Source: Kiloniellaceae bacterium (lineage in GTDB: Bacteria; Pseudomonadota; Alphaproteobacteria; Kiloniellales; J153). From it: a stretch of 61,320 nt of DNA. The DNA is taken from positions 1-61,320 of the forward strand of contig JAJFGJ010000028.1 of the NCBI GenBank assembly GCA_021776175.1, in the 5' to 3' direction. The first letter of the stretch is position 1, and the number at the start of each line of letters is the position of its first letter. Both the position numbers and the translations under genes were made by a program. This document shows positions 15,723 to 23,445 of the stretch, one piece after another. Under the pieces are notes generated by a model. It searched no databases and had not been told where the DNA came from. It worked only from the letters and a program-made list of their open reading frames with translations.

Positions 15723-17165
15723 ATGTTGAGAATCTACCGGTACCTCGCATTGGCCAGTGCTGTCGTCCTACTCTTGGCACTGGCCATGGTCGCCTGGTTC
15801 TACCATCAGCATGCCGTGCTCAATCTTGTCGAGATCAGCACAAAACATAACGTCGGACTCAACAGGGTTATGTTGAACACCCTCTGGTCCAAATATGGCG
15901 ATTATCTCATCTCGGCTCGCGATCTAGATGGTCCAACCCTGCGCGCACGTCCAGAAACCCGGGAGATTCACGAGACGATCAAGGAACTGAGTGCAGGGGT
16001 TAATGTCCTCAAGGTAAAGATATACAACCGCGACGGCCTGACTATTTTCTCCAGCGACCCGGCACAGATCGGCGAAGATTACTCCGGCCGCGCCGCGTTC
16101 ATGGCGGCTGTGCGCGATGGCGAACCGAGTAGCGCGCTCACTTTCAGGGACCGGTTTAGCGCATTTTCCGGCGAGGTATTTCAGCGCGACATCGTCGAAA
16201 CCTACGTGCCTATTAGCATTGAGGACGGGGACATCCTTGGCGCGTTCGAGGTCTATACCGACGTCACCGACATCAAGCAGAGAATCGCTCGCACCACATT
16301 CAATATGTTGATCGGGCTCTTCGCGATCTTCGGTGCATTATACGGCGTGCTTGTATTTGGGATCATGCGCCGAGCCATCGCGCCGATCCGCCGGGCATCC
16401 AATCAAGCCGCCAAGATCGGCCCGCGTTCATCGGGTGTGCGCCTGCCCACGAGCGGAATGCCTTGGGAGGTTCTGCCCCTCGTCACCGCGGTCAATTTGG
16501 CGTTGGATCGCCTGGATCGAGCCTTGGATGCCCAGCGCCGGTTCGCGGCGGATTCGGCCCACGAGCTGCTGACGCCGCTAGCGGTCCTGGGGGCCCATCT
16601 GGATACCTTGAATGAGAAGAAGGTCGCTACAGCCCTGCGCCAAGACGTGGACGCGATGACCGACGTGGTGCACCAACTTCTGGATCTTGCCGAGCTTGAA
16701 TCGGAGGGCTCGGTCATAAACGAGACGGAGACAGTGGATCTGCGTGAAATTTGCGTGGAGGTCATCACCATGCTCGCGCCGCTCGCGGTGCGCGATGGCA
16801 AGCAACTTGCCTTAAGCGGCACGGAAGACATGATCATGGTCAAGGCTAACGCGCGCATGCTGCACAGAGCCTTGCGCAATCTGATCGAAAACGCCACCGC
16901 GCACACGCCACCGGGCACTAGGGTGGAAATCCAGCTTGACGAAGAAGGCGTAGTTCGAGTCACGGACCAGGGGCCGGGCGTGCCGCCCGAGGGACGCGAC
17001 GCGGTTTTTCATCGCTTTTGGCGCGGAGATGGCGAGACCGGGTCGGGCGCCGGACTCGGACTTTCCATAGTTAAGCGCATCGTGGAGAGTTTCGACGGCA
17101 GCGTCACGGTCTCGGATGCGCCTGGCGGGGGTGCCTGCTTTACGATTTATCTGGTCAAGATCTAA
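15723..17165 (+). CDS. Membrane sensor histidine kinase
   Basis: 480 residues. TM1 (~8-27), a ~165-residue periplasmic sensor (GLNRVMLNTLWSKYG... to DVTDIKQ), TM2 (~193-215), HAMP linker, dimerisation/phosphoacceptor domain with His280 (DSAHELLTPL), and HATPase with N-box NLIENATAHTP, G1 DQGPGVP and G2 GSGAGLGLSI. The sensor region has no close family I can name; the segment before TM2 is PAS-like in length. Partner of the adjacent OmpR-type regulator; the two probably set cytochrome expression in response to a periplasmic signal. Confidence 0.92.
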   Translation: MLRIYRYLALASAVVLLLALAMVAWFYHQHAVLNLVEISTKHNVGLNRVMLNTLWSKYGDYLISARDLDGPTLRARPETREIHETIKELSAGVNVLKVKIYNRDGLTIFSSDPAQIGEDYSGRAAFMAAVRDGEPSSALTFRDRFSAFSGEVFQRDIVETYVPISIEDGDILGAFEVYTDVTDIKQRIARTTFNMLIGLFAIFGALYGVLVFGIMRRAIAPIRRASNQAAKIGPRSSGVRLPTSGMPWEVLPLVTAVNLALDRLDRALDAQRRFAADSAHELLTPLAVLGAHLDTLNEKKVATALRQDVDAMTDVVHQLLDLAELESEGSVINETETVDLREICVEVITMLAPLAVRDGKQLALSGTEDMIMVKANARMLHRALRNLIENATAHTPPGTRVEIQLDEEGVVRVTDQGPGVPPEGRDAVFHRFWRGDGETGSGAGLGLSIVKRIVESFDGSVTVSDAPGGGACFTIYLVKI

Positions 17166-17190
17166 CCGCCAAATCCCCGACCGGAATAAT

Positions 17191-17772
17191 CTATTTACCC
17201 TTCTTCTTGATCCACCGGCCCGCAAGCTGAACCGCTTCCGCGACCTGCTCGGTGCTCATGCTCTCGGCCACGATGTCGCGCGCCCGAACCGCGAGCGACC
17301 CCCAGTACTGGATTGCGATTTCGTACCACATATAGGCTTGGACGAGATCGGTCTCGACGCCGTAACCGTAGGCATAAGCATCGGCGAGAAACAATTGAGC
17401 GCCCACATCACCCTGCTCGGCGGCACGGGCGTACCACCGCGCCATATTACCGTAATCCTGCGACACGCCATCGCCGTTCCGGTACATGCGGCCCAGTTCG
17501 GTCTGCGCCGCTGGATAATCTTGATCCGCCGACTTGCTCATCCATTCCGCCGCCGACGACTGGCTGGGCGGGGTAACATACTCGTTCAGGTAGATGATAC
17601 CCAAAATATATTGCGCGCGCGGGTCACCCTGCTTGGCCAGAGGCGTCAACTCATCATGCGCTCTCTCGAAATCGCCGGCCTCGAACAAGGCAAGCCCCGC
17701 CGCAAATTCAGCGGCGGCGGCTGGGGCCGAAATAAGGATCAAAGACAAAGCAAAAACGAAATGCCGGATCAT
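17191..17772 (-). CDS. Exported Sel1-repeat (SLR) protein
   Basis: 193 residues with a signal peptide (cleavage after APAAAA) and about four Sel1-like repeats (QGDPRAQYILGIIYL, YPAAQTELGRMYRNG, DVGAQLFLADAYAYG), which form an alpha-solenoid used for protein contacts. The ATG at 17770-17772 follows GGGGA; an ATG four codons upstream is possible. It lies at the downstream end of the leftward cytochrome block, 43 bp after the propeller gene, and converges with the kinase gene. Likely a periplasmic scaffold; exact partner unknown. Confidence 0.82.
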   Translation of the reverse strand: MIRHFVFALSLILISAPAAAAEFAAGLALFEAGDFERAHDELTPLAKQGDPRAQYILGIIYLNEYVTPPSQSSAAEWMSKSADQDYPAAQTELGRMYRNGDGVSQDYGNMARWYARAAEQGDVGAQLFLADAYAYGYGVETDLVQAYMWYEIAIQYWGSLAVRARDIVAESMSTEQVAEAVQLAGRWIKKKGK

Positions 17773-17827
17773 GTGTTTCCCCATTGCATTAATTCAGTGC
17801 CCACCGAAATGGTGCGTGGCACTGTCC

Positions 17828-19030
17828 CTAGCCTTTAGAATCCTCCGTCGTCAGACCACTCGGGAACCAGGACAAACCGCCGGTTCCGCCAATCCAGGCG
17901 CTTCCGTCCGCGCCGAAAGCGATGGCAAACACGACGTCGGAATAAAGACCGTCGGCCCGCGCGTAGGTAAGAAAGCGATTGCCGTCGAATTTGGCCAGAC
18001 CGTTACTGGTCCCAACCCAAATACCGCCGGCTGGGTCCTGGCCCAAGGCAAAGACATGATTGCCGGGCAAGCCATCGGCGACCGTATAAGTTTGCCAGCG
18101 CCGCCCATCGAAACGCGACAAGCCACCACCCCAAGTGCCCGCCCAGATCTCGCCCGAAGGCGCGACCAGCATCGCGATCACATAGTTTGGGTTATAGGCG
18201 ACCTTGATATCCTGAAGACCATGCTCAACTTTCTGACGAGCATGATGGCTGGAAAATTGAGCCGGATCGTTTTGAAATTGTATATCGCCCTCTACGCGTT
18301 CGTAGGGCGCGCCCAGTCCGTCTTCGTGCTGCCAATTGGTCCATTGTTTGTCAATGAAACGCGCGATACCACCTTCTGTGGCAAGCCAGATTTCGCCGTT
18401 TATTCCCTCGGCCAAGCCATAGACCCAGTCGTTCGGCAGACCGCCGCCCGTATTCTCCACCGTGTATGTTTGCCAGCTTTGGATATTGTCCATCCGGCCA
18501 CCGGCAATGCGATTCGCACCGGACCAGGTTGCGATCCAAATGTCGCCGTTTTGCGTCTCTAAAATATCGTAGACGAAGGCGTCGGCCATGCCGTTAGGAA
18601 TATTGTAGTTTTGCCAAGTGCCATTTTTCGTATCGAAAACAGACAGACCGCCGCCGTAGGTGCCAACCCAGATCTTGTCCTGAATACGATTGATATAGAA
18701 TACGCCGTTAGAAAGCAGGCCCGACTTGTTGTTATAGTATGTGTATTTATCGCCGTTCTTCTGATAGCGGACCAAGCCACCGGAGGTGCCGATCCAAGTT
18801 GTTCCACTTTCGACAAACAACGTCTTTACGTTGCGCTGACCGACCTGGAACTGGATCGATTTGCGAAGTGGTCCCGGCGCGCCCAGAATAGCGGGCGTTG
18901 CCGGGTGAACTTGAGGCTGCGATAGCGCTTGCTGGGCGTAAGATTCGGTGCCCGCGGCCGGCCCAAGCAACACCGCCGCGATACTGACCCAGACCCATCT
19001 TTTTAGAGTTTTCCAGGACATAGAGGTCAT
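17828..19030 (-). CDS. Secreted Reg_prop beta-propeller protein B
   Basis: 400 residues from the ATG at 19028-19030, which overlaps the stop of the preceding propeller gene (ATGA). Signal peptide (VWVSIAAVLLGPAAG). The body is a series of Reg_prop-type blades with the recurring pattern ...TWIGTSGGL-, IWVGTYGGGLSVFD, IWIATWSGANR, IWLATEGGIARF, IWAGTWGGGLSRFDG, IWVGTSNGLAKFDG. Such blades normally form the sensor of hybrid two-component proteins, but here no kinase or TM output follows. It is a paralogue of the upstream gene; probably a periplasmic or outer-surface scaffold for the cytochrome complex. Confidence 0.85.
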   Translation of the reverse strand: MTSMSWKTLKRWVWVSIAAVLLGPAAGTESYAQQALSQPQVHPATPAILGAPGPLRKSIQFQVGQRNVKTLFVESGTTWIGTSGGLVRYQKNGDKYTYYNNKSGLLSNGVFYINRIQDKIWVGTYGGGLSVFDTKNGTWQNYNIPNGMADAFVYDILETQNGDIWIATWSGANRIAGGRMDNIQSWQTYTVENTGGGLPNDWVYGLAEGINGEIWLATEGGIARFIDKQWTNWQHEDGLGAPYERVEGDIQFQNDPAQFSSHHARQKVEHGLQDIKVAYNPNYVIAMLVAPSGEIWAGTWGGGLSRFDGRRWQTYTVADGLPGNHVFALGQDPAGGIWVGTSNGLAKFDGNRFLTYARADGLYSDVVFAIAFGADGSAWIGGTGGLSWFPSGLTTEDSKG

Positions 19031-20157
19031 TCGTTCGGACTGATCCACGTGACCGCTCCCTTCGTGCCCGCCCAGACCTGGCCGCCGCCAATCGTTACCG
19101 CGTAGACGTCCGGCGAGGGCAAGCCATGCTGATAATTTACCCAGTTGCTGCCATCGAATTTCGAGAGGCCGTGGTTCGTGCCGAACCACAGGGTTCCGTC
19201 TTCGGCCTGAGCAATGCTGTAAACGATGTTGCCGGCGAGGCCGTCGCTTGCATTGTAGGACTTCCAAGTACCGTCGAAGCCACGCAGACTAACACCGCCG
19301 CCCCAGGTACCGAACCAGACGCCACGGCCCAAACGATCGACCTGAACGGAGAAAACATAATTCGGGTTATAGCTCTCGGTGCTGCCGACCACGACCCCCA
19401 AGTCATGACGCGACTTGGTACCGAGGCCCGTGTTGTCGCTAGGTGGTAAATCCTGTGAATTCGGCGCGCCAAGACCGTCTTCACTGGTCCAGGAACGCCA
19501 CCGGCCCTCCGCTAACATGGACACACCGCCTTCGGTGCCGAACCAAACCCGTTCGTCCGCATCGATCCCGATACCGTAGACCCAAATGTTGACCAACTCC
19601 TCGCGATAGTTCGTGAAACGCTCAATGGTTGGATCGAAATGGCTGGCCCCATCCCAAGTTCCAATCCAAACGGTGCCATCGGAAGGAAAGGCGAAGGCGT
19701 AGACCCAGTAGTCGGCCAAACCGTGCATCGGAAAGTAGGTTTTCCATTGTCCATCACGATAGCGCGACACACCGCCGGCGTTAGTGCCGAACCAAACATC
19801 GCCGTTCGGAGCAATACCGATCGCAAAGACATACTCGCTGGCCAGGCCATGCTCGCGTGTGAAGGTTTGTTTAACTTCCTGCGCCGCGGTATCGATTTCG
19901 TGTACGCCGACAGAAGTGCCGACCCAAAGCGAATCGCGTCTTGGATCGAAAGCCAAGGAGCGTACATAGACATCTTTGCCGACTAGGTAGGTAACCATCT
20001 TTGCGCCCAGCGACTTGGCCTGTTGCGCGAAGCCCGCGCGAGGCGCGGTAAGGACGAGAACGCCGAGCGCGAGACACGCGACGATTGAAAAGCCGCGCCA
20101 CGCGCGCCCACGGCGCCGCCGCTTAACGTTGAAAAGTGCGGATGTAAGCCAAGGCAT
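19027..20157 (-). CDS. Secreted Reg_prop beta-propeller protein A
   Basis: 376 residues, signal peptide ending near FAQQ (~46). Blades: LWVGTSVGVHEID, VWFGTNAGGVSRYRDG, VWIGTWDGASHFD, VWFGTEGGVSMLAEG, VWFGTWGGGVSLRG, LWFGTNHGLSKFDG, VWAGTKGAVTW, about seven in all, so a complete propeller. No catalytic or TM output domain. The start overlaps the monoheme cytochrome gene by 35 bp and its end overlaps propeller B by 4 bp, so all three are translated from one message. Function unknown; an extracytoplasmic docking role is inferred from company. Confidence 0.85.
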   Translation of the reverse strand: MPWLTSALFNVKRRRRGRAWRGFSIVACLALGVLVLTAPRAGFAQQAKSLGAKMVTYLVGKDVYVRSLAFDPRRDSLWVGTSVGVHEIDTAAQEVKQTFTREHGLASEYVFAIGIAPNGDVWFGTNAGGVSRYRDGQWKTYFPMHGLADYWVYAFAFPSDGTVWIGTWDGASHFDPTIERFTNYREELVNIWVYGIGIDADERVWFGTEGGVSMLAEGRWRSWTSEDGLGAPNSQDLPPSDNTGLGTKSRHDLGVVVGSTESYNPNYVFSVQVDRLGRGVWFGTWGGGVSLRGFDGTWKSYNASDGLAGNIVYSIAQAEDGTLWFGTNHGLSKFDGSNWVNYQHGLPSPDVYAVTIGGGQVWAGTKGAVTWISPNE

Positions 20158-20527
20158 TGAGGATATCCCGATCCTTGATGATTCGATTGAACGAAGGCAT
20201 GAGATTGCTACCTGCCTTGACGCTCCGAACCAGGTGGCCGTCAGGTGCGTTCAGCCCCTCGCCCTGGTAGAAGTCCGGCACATTTGGCAGCACCGGCCGG
20301 CCAGCCGGCCCGTGGCATCGCTCGCAATGCTTTTGGTAAATTTTTTGTCCGTCAAAAACATCGGCGGCCCGGCCTCCGGCAGATGCCAGAGACAATATGG
20401 AACAAGCGGCGGACAACACAACGGCCACGCGCAAGCACAGGCGCGAGCCCGGCGATAACGCTTGGCGTATAAAACATGTCCAGTTTCTCGGCATTCGCAG
20501 TCGCATCATTTTATTTGTTAACACCAT
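20123..20527 (-). CDS. Exported monoheme class I cytochrome c
   Basis: About 134 residues from the ATG at 20525-20527; a TTG at 20566 and ATGs at 20509 and 20506 are alternatives and none has a clear ribosome site. Signal region LRVAVVLSAACSILSLASAGG. Heme motif CERCH in KHCERCHGPAGRP, distal Met ligand candidate in NLMPSF, C-terminal helix DILNALAYIRTFQ, the usual class I fold. It follows the TlpA-like gene on the same strand. Likely a soluble periplasmic electron shuttle for the multiheme system. Confidence 0.85.
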   Translation of the reverse strand: MVLTNKMMRLRMPRNWTCFIRQALSPGSRLCLRVAVVLSAACSILSLASAGGRAADVFDGQKIYQKHCERCHGPAGRPVLPNVPDFYQGEGLNAPDGHLVRSVKAGSNLMPSFNRIIKDRDILNALAYIRTFQR

Positions 20528-20566
20528 GATACTATTGACGTTCTCGCGCCGCAAGAGGCCCTTCAA

Positions 20567-21610
20567 TCATTGGGCACCTGTTATATTGGCAATCATACCC
20601 GGTTCATCCCAGGCCCGTGCCCCCACGATCTGTTGCACGATTGATCCGTCCGGGCGAATCAGCAAGGTCTGCGGATAGCTCTCTATCTTCAGTATCCCGT
20701 AAGTGATATCCCGGCCCGAATCCAAGTAGTTGGGATAGTCGACGCCCACGTCGCGCAGAAACTCGCGTACGTAATCGGGATCTTCGTCTGTACTCAGTCC
20801 GACGACAGCATAGCGCGTGGGATCAAGCTTCTTGCTAAGGCGCTGAAGGCTGGGTAATTCGACCCGGCAAGGCGCGCACCAAGTCGCCCAGACATTGAGA
20901 ATTACCGTCTTACCGATGAAGCGTGCGAACGTATCCGAACCGCCATCGAGGCGATTCAAGTCCACCGACAGGAGGTCTTGTCCCCTGGCCCCCGCCTGGC
21001 CACCGGTTTCGGCCTGCACCGCTTCGGCGGCATTGGACGGCAGGCGGCCCAAGGCCTGTTCCCATTCCCAAATCGCGGAAAAGGCGCGGCGCCTGAAGGG
21101 ATCGTCCTCAGGCGTAAGATGCACAAACGTACGCATGGCCCCCAGCGCCTGTTCCAGGTCGCCCTGTTTCTCCCAAGCCTCGGCCAAGCCAAAATAGGCG
21201 TTGGCCTGAGCCGGCCGCAGGTTGGTGGACGTCTCGAAGCTTTCTATGGCCGCGTTAATTTTCCCGAGCGCGAGACGTGCGAAACCTAAATTCGCGTGTA
21301 ATGCCGGCACCCGTGGATTCAAAATCTGAGCCGCCTCGAAAGCAGCCGCCGCCTGGTCCGGCTTGCCTGCGCGCAAGCCGGCGATACCGCGCGCGAACAA
21401 GGCCTCGAAATGCGCGTCGTCGACTTCGGTTTGGGACGCCGGGGGAGTGGTGGGAGCCGGCGGGGATATCGCCGCCGGCTCCGGCACGGTTTCGATGTCG
21501 CCAACGACCACCCAGCGGTCGAGCGCGAAACCAAATCCAATCACCGCCACGGCGACGATCGGTAAAATTAGAAACAGAGCATTTCGGCGGCGCCCTATCC
21601 CTAGGTTCAT
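20567..21610 (-). CDS. TPR-thioredoxin (TlpA/ResA-like) fusion, cytochrome c maturation
   Basis: 347 residues. N-terminal membrane anchor (~12-30), Pro-rich linker, a TPR segment (~65-175: GIAGLRAGKPDQAAAAFEAA, ALHANLGFARLALGKI, AYFGLAEAWEKQGD), then a TlpA/ResA-type thioredoxin domain with active site WCAPC and cis-Pro region ESYPQTLLI. TlpA/ResA proteins reduce apocytochrome CxxCH disulfides before heme attachment; the TPR part recalls CcmH/CcmI, which hold apocytochromes. One chain thus appears to combine apocytochrome holding and reduction. The start overlaps the CcsA-like gene stop (ATGA). Confidence 0.88.
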   Translation of the reverse strand: MNLGIGRRRNALFLILPIVAVAVIGFGFALDRWVVVGDIETVPEPAAISPPAPTTPPASQTEVDDAHFEALFARGIAGLRAGKPDQAAAAFEAAQILNPRVPALHANLGFARLALGKINAAIESFETSTNLRPAQANAYFGLAEAWEKQGDLEQALGAMRTFVHLTPEDDPFRRRAFSAIWEWEQALGRLPSNAAEAVQAETGGQAGARGQDLLSVDLNRLDGGSDTFARFIGKTVILNVWATWCAPCRVELPSLQRLSKKLDPTRYAVVGLSTDEDPDYVREFLRDVGVDYPNYLDSGRDITYGILKIESYPQTLLIRPDGSIVQQIVGARAWDEPGMIANITGAQ

Positions 21611-22410
21611 ATTGCCCCCTTATGCGGTGCGGTCGAGACGAACGGCATTCCGAAAAAAGTTGAAAATGCCACGACGAAAATTCCAAGAACGAACACGGCG
21701 TTAAGGGCCGGGGCGGACCATCGCAGGGCCCGAAAGTGCAGGTAGGCCGCGACCGAAAGCCAGGTCACGAATGCCCAGGTTTCCAATGGATCCCAGGCCC
21801 AATAACGGCCCCAGGCGTCCTGAGCCCAGATCGCGCCGGCGACCAGCATCAAGGTCTCGAAAATGAACGCGATCAGGATAAAACGGTAGGCCAATTCATC
21901 CAAAGCCCGGTTTCCGGGCAGAGTGACGAACGTACCAAGACCGCTAAGCCGGGCCAGCACAACCAAACTAAGCCCGACCGCTAAAACCGCGCATCCCAAA
22001 AATATTTTTCCTAGAGTGACGTGAACCGGCAGCCAAATCGTGCCGTAGGTGATAGGCGCCAAGGTGTCGCGCTCGGGTACGACAAGTAGCCAAACGACGA
22101 GAACCAGAAGTACCGGCAGGACGGCCGCCAAGCTGGCTTTAATCCTCGGTACCGCCAGGCAACCGATCAACACCGCAAAATGCAGACTCCAGATATTGCT
22201 GGATAGAATTTCGAATAAGTCGACATAAGGCCCGTGATCGAGGCGGATCCAGCGTTTGAATATCGCGATGCCGTGCACCGAGAGCGCGACCGAGAGCAGT
22301 AAAATAGTCATCTGGAAGGCGCCGGCACGCACGGCCGATACTATCGCGGCCAATGCCGCGGCCAGGTAGAGCCCGAGGGAGATCGGCAGCCAGGCACCAT
22401 CAGCGAACAT
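21607..22410 (-). CDS. CcsA/ResC-like heme-handling membrane protein (System II)
   Basis: 267 residues from the ATG at 22408-22410; the longer frame to 22548 lacks support. About eight TM helices and the tryptophan-rich WWD-type motif (WGRYWAWDPLETWAF), which in CcsA presents heme at the periplasmic face. Conserved His residues flank it (SVHGIAIFK, PVHVTLGK). Works with ResB/Ccs1 (overlapping by 11 bp) as the System II cytochrome c synthase, needed to attach heme to the many CxxCH motifs encoded around it. Alphaproteobacteria usually rely on System I (Ccm), so this set looks imported. Confidence 0.88.
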   Translation of the reverse strand: MFADGAWLPISLGLYLAAALAAIVSAVRAGAFQMTILLLSVALSVHGIAIFKRWIRLDHGPYVDLFEILSSNIWSLHFAVLIGCLAVPRIKASLAAVLPVLLVLVVWLLVVPERDTLAPITYGTIWLPVHVTLGKIFLGCAVLAVGLSLVVLARLSGLGTFVTLPGNRALDELAYRFILIAFIFETLMLVAGAIWAQDAWGRYWAWDPLETWAFVTWLSVAAYLHFRALRWSAPALNAVFVLGIFVVAFSTFFGMPFVSTAPHKGAI

Positions 22411-23440
22411 AGGCGCGTTTCCTTCCCACGGCCGCGTCTTCACCCCGTCGCGATGGCCGCGCCCGGGCCCGACCGTCCCACGATCTAGCCCGAAACTTTC
22501 CGGCGACATGCCACGCGAGGAATAAGATCGCGACCACCACCGTCGCAAGCATCCAGGGCACCAAGGGGTTATAGGCTATCGTGTAACCCATCCAACTCCG
22601 CAACTCTTCGTAACGCAGGTGCCCGCCGGCGAGCGGAATTGACTCTCCGGGCCGCATCTCTTGCCGCGCACCCTCGGCTATCACAACCAAGCGGGCATTC
22701 TCCGGCTTGCGGAAGTGCCAAGCCTCTTCCTCCTCATAGACCTCGTCCGGCAGATGCAGCCAAACTTTGATTGGCTTGCTCGTGCCTGGGATCGTCCAGT
22801 CGTTGCCTTGTTTGAAGTAGTTTAGCGGATACGACGGCAGGTGAATGGTTCCGCTGTACGCCCTCCCAGCGCCGTCGGTAAAGGTCACGAGCGGCGCGAA
22901 ACCCTTATTGAACGAAGTGTAAAAACGATAACCGCCGATCACCAAGGGCGAGTCGTCGCCAACCTCGACACGGTGCGAAGCCCGACCATCGCCCGGCAGA
23001 TAGAGCGTGCTCACGGTCTCGCGCCGTTTCATGCCGGGGTCGTAGTTGATCTCGAACCCACCTTGAACGAAACGAACACTATCCAGTTTCCAAGGGTGGA
23101 ACGGTCCAATATCGGCTTCGACCAGACTTGGGTCGAAACCCAGACCCTCGGTCACCTCGATGTGGCCGGCCAGGCCGGTCAGGCGGTCGGCGGCGGTCAG
23201 TAGGGTAAGCGTTGCCAAGGCGACATGGAAACCAAGCAAGCCGGCGTTACTGCGCAGGGTCACGTTGGTCGCCATAGCGGCCAGAAGATTGAGGCAGAGC
23301 GCACCGAAAGGCAGCGCGATGATCACGCCGAATGGCCAAGCGCCACCCCCATCACCGAACAACGCCACGGCGACCGCGACGCCAATACAGGCGAGCGTCA
23401 CGCGCAAGGACGCAAGTCTATGTACAAGGCTATGAGACAT
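22400..23440 (-). CDS. ResB/Ccs1-like cytochrome c synthase subunit (System II)
   Basis: 346 residues from the ATG at 23438-23440; a TTG at 23464 is possible but would overlap the 11-heme gene. Three N-terminal TM helices (RVTLACIGVAVAVALFG; IIALPFGALCLNLLAAMA; LLGFHVALATLTLL), a periplasmic domain (~95-285) with the ResB features KLDSVRF, GYRFYTSFNKG, and a last TM (~290-312). It holds apocytochrome and channels heme with CcsA. Embedding directly downstream of the 11-heme cytochrome argues for a dedicated maturation system. Confidence 0.85.
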   Translation of the reverse strand: MSHSLVHRLASLRVTLACIGVAVAVALFGDGGGAWPFGVIIALPFGALCLNLLAAMATNVTLRSNAGLLGFHVALATLTLLTAADRLTGLAGHIEVTEGLGFDPSLVEADIGPFHPWKLDSVRFVQGGFEINYDPGMKRRETVSTLYLPGDGRASHRVEVGDDSPLVIGGYRFYTSFNKGFAPLVTFTDGAGRAYSGTIHLPSYPLNYFKQGNDWTIPGTSKPIKVWLHLPDEVYEEEEAWHFRKPENARLVVIAEGARQEMRPGESIPLAGGHLRYEELRSWMGYTIAYNPLVPWMLATVVVAILFLAWHVAGKFRARSWDGRARARPSRRGEDAAVGRKRAYVR

Positions 23441-23445
23441 CCTAT

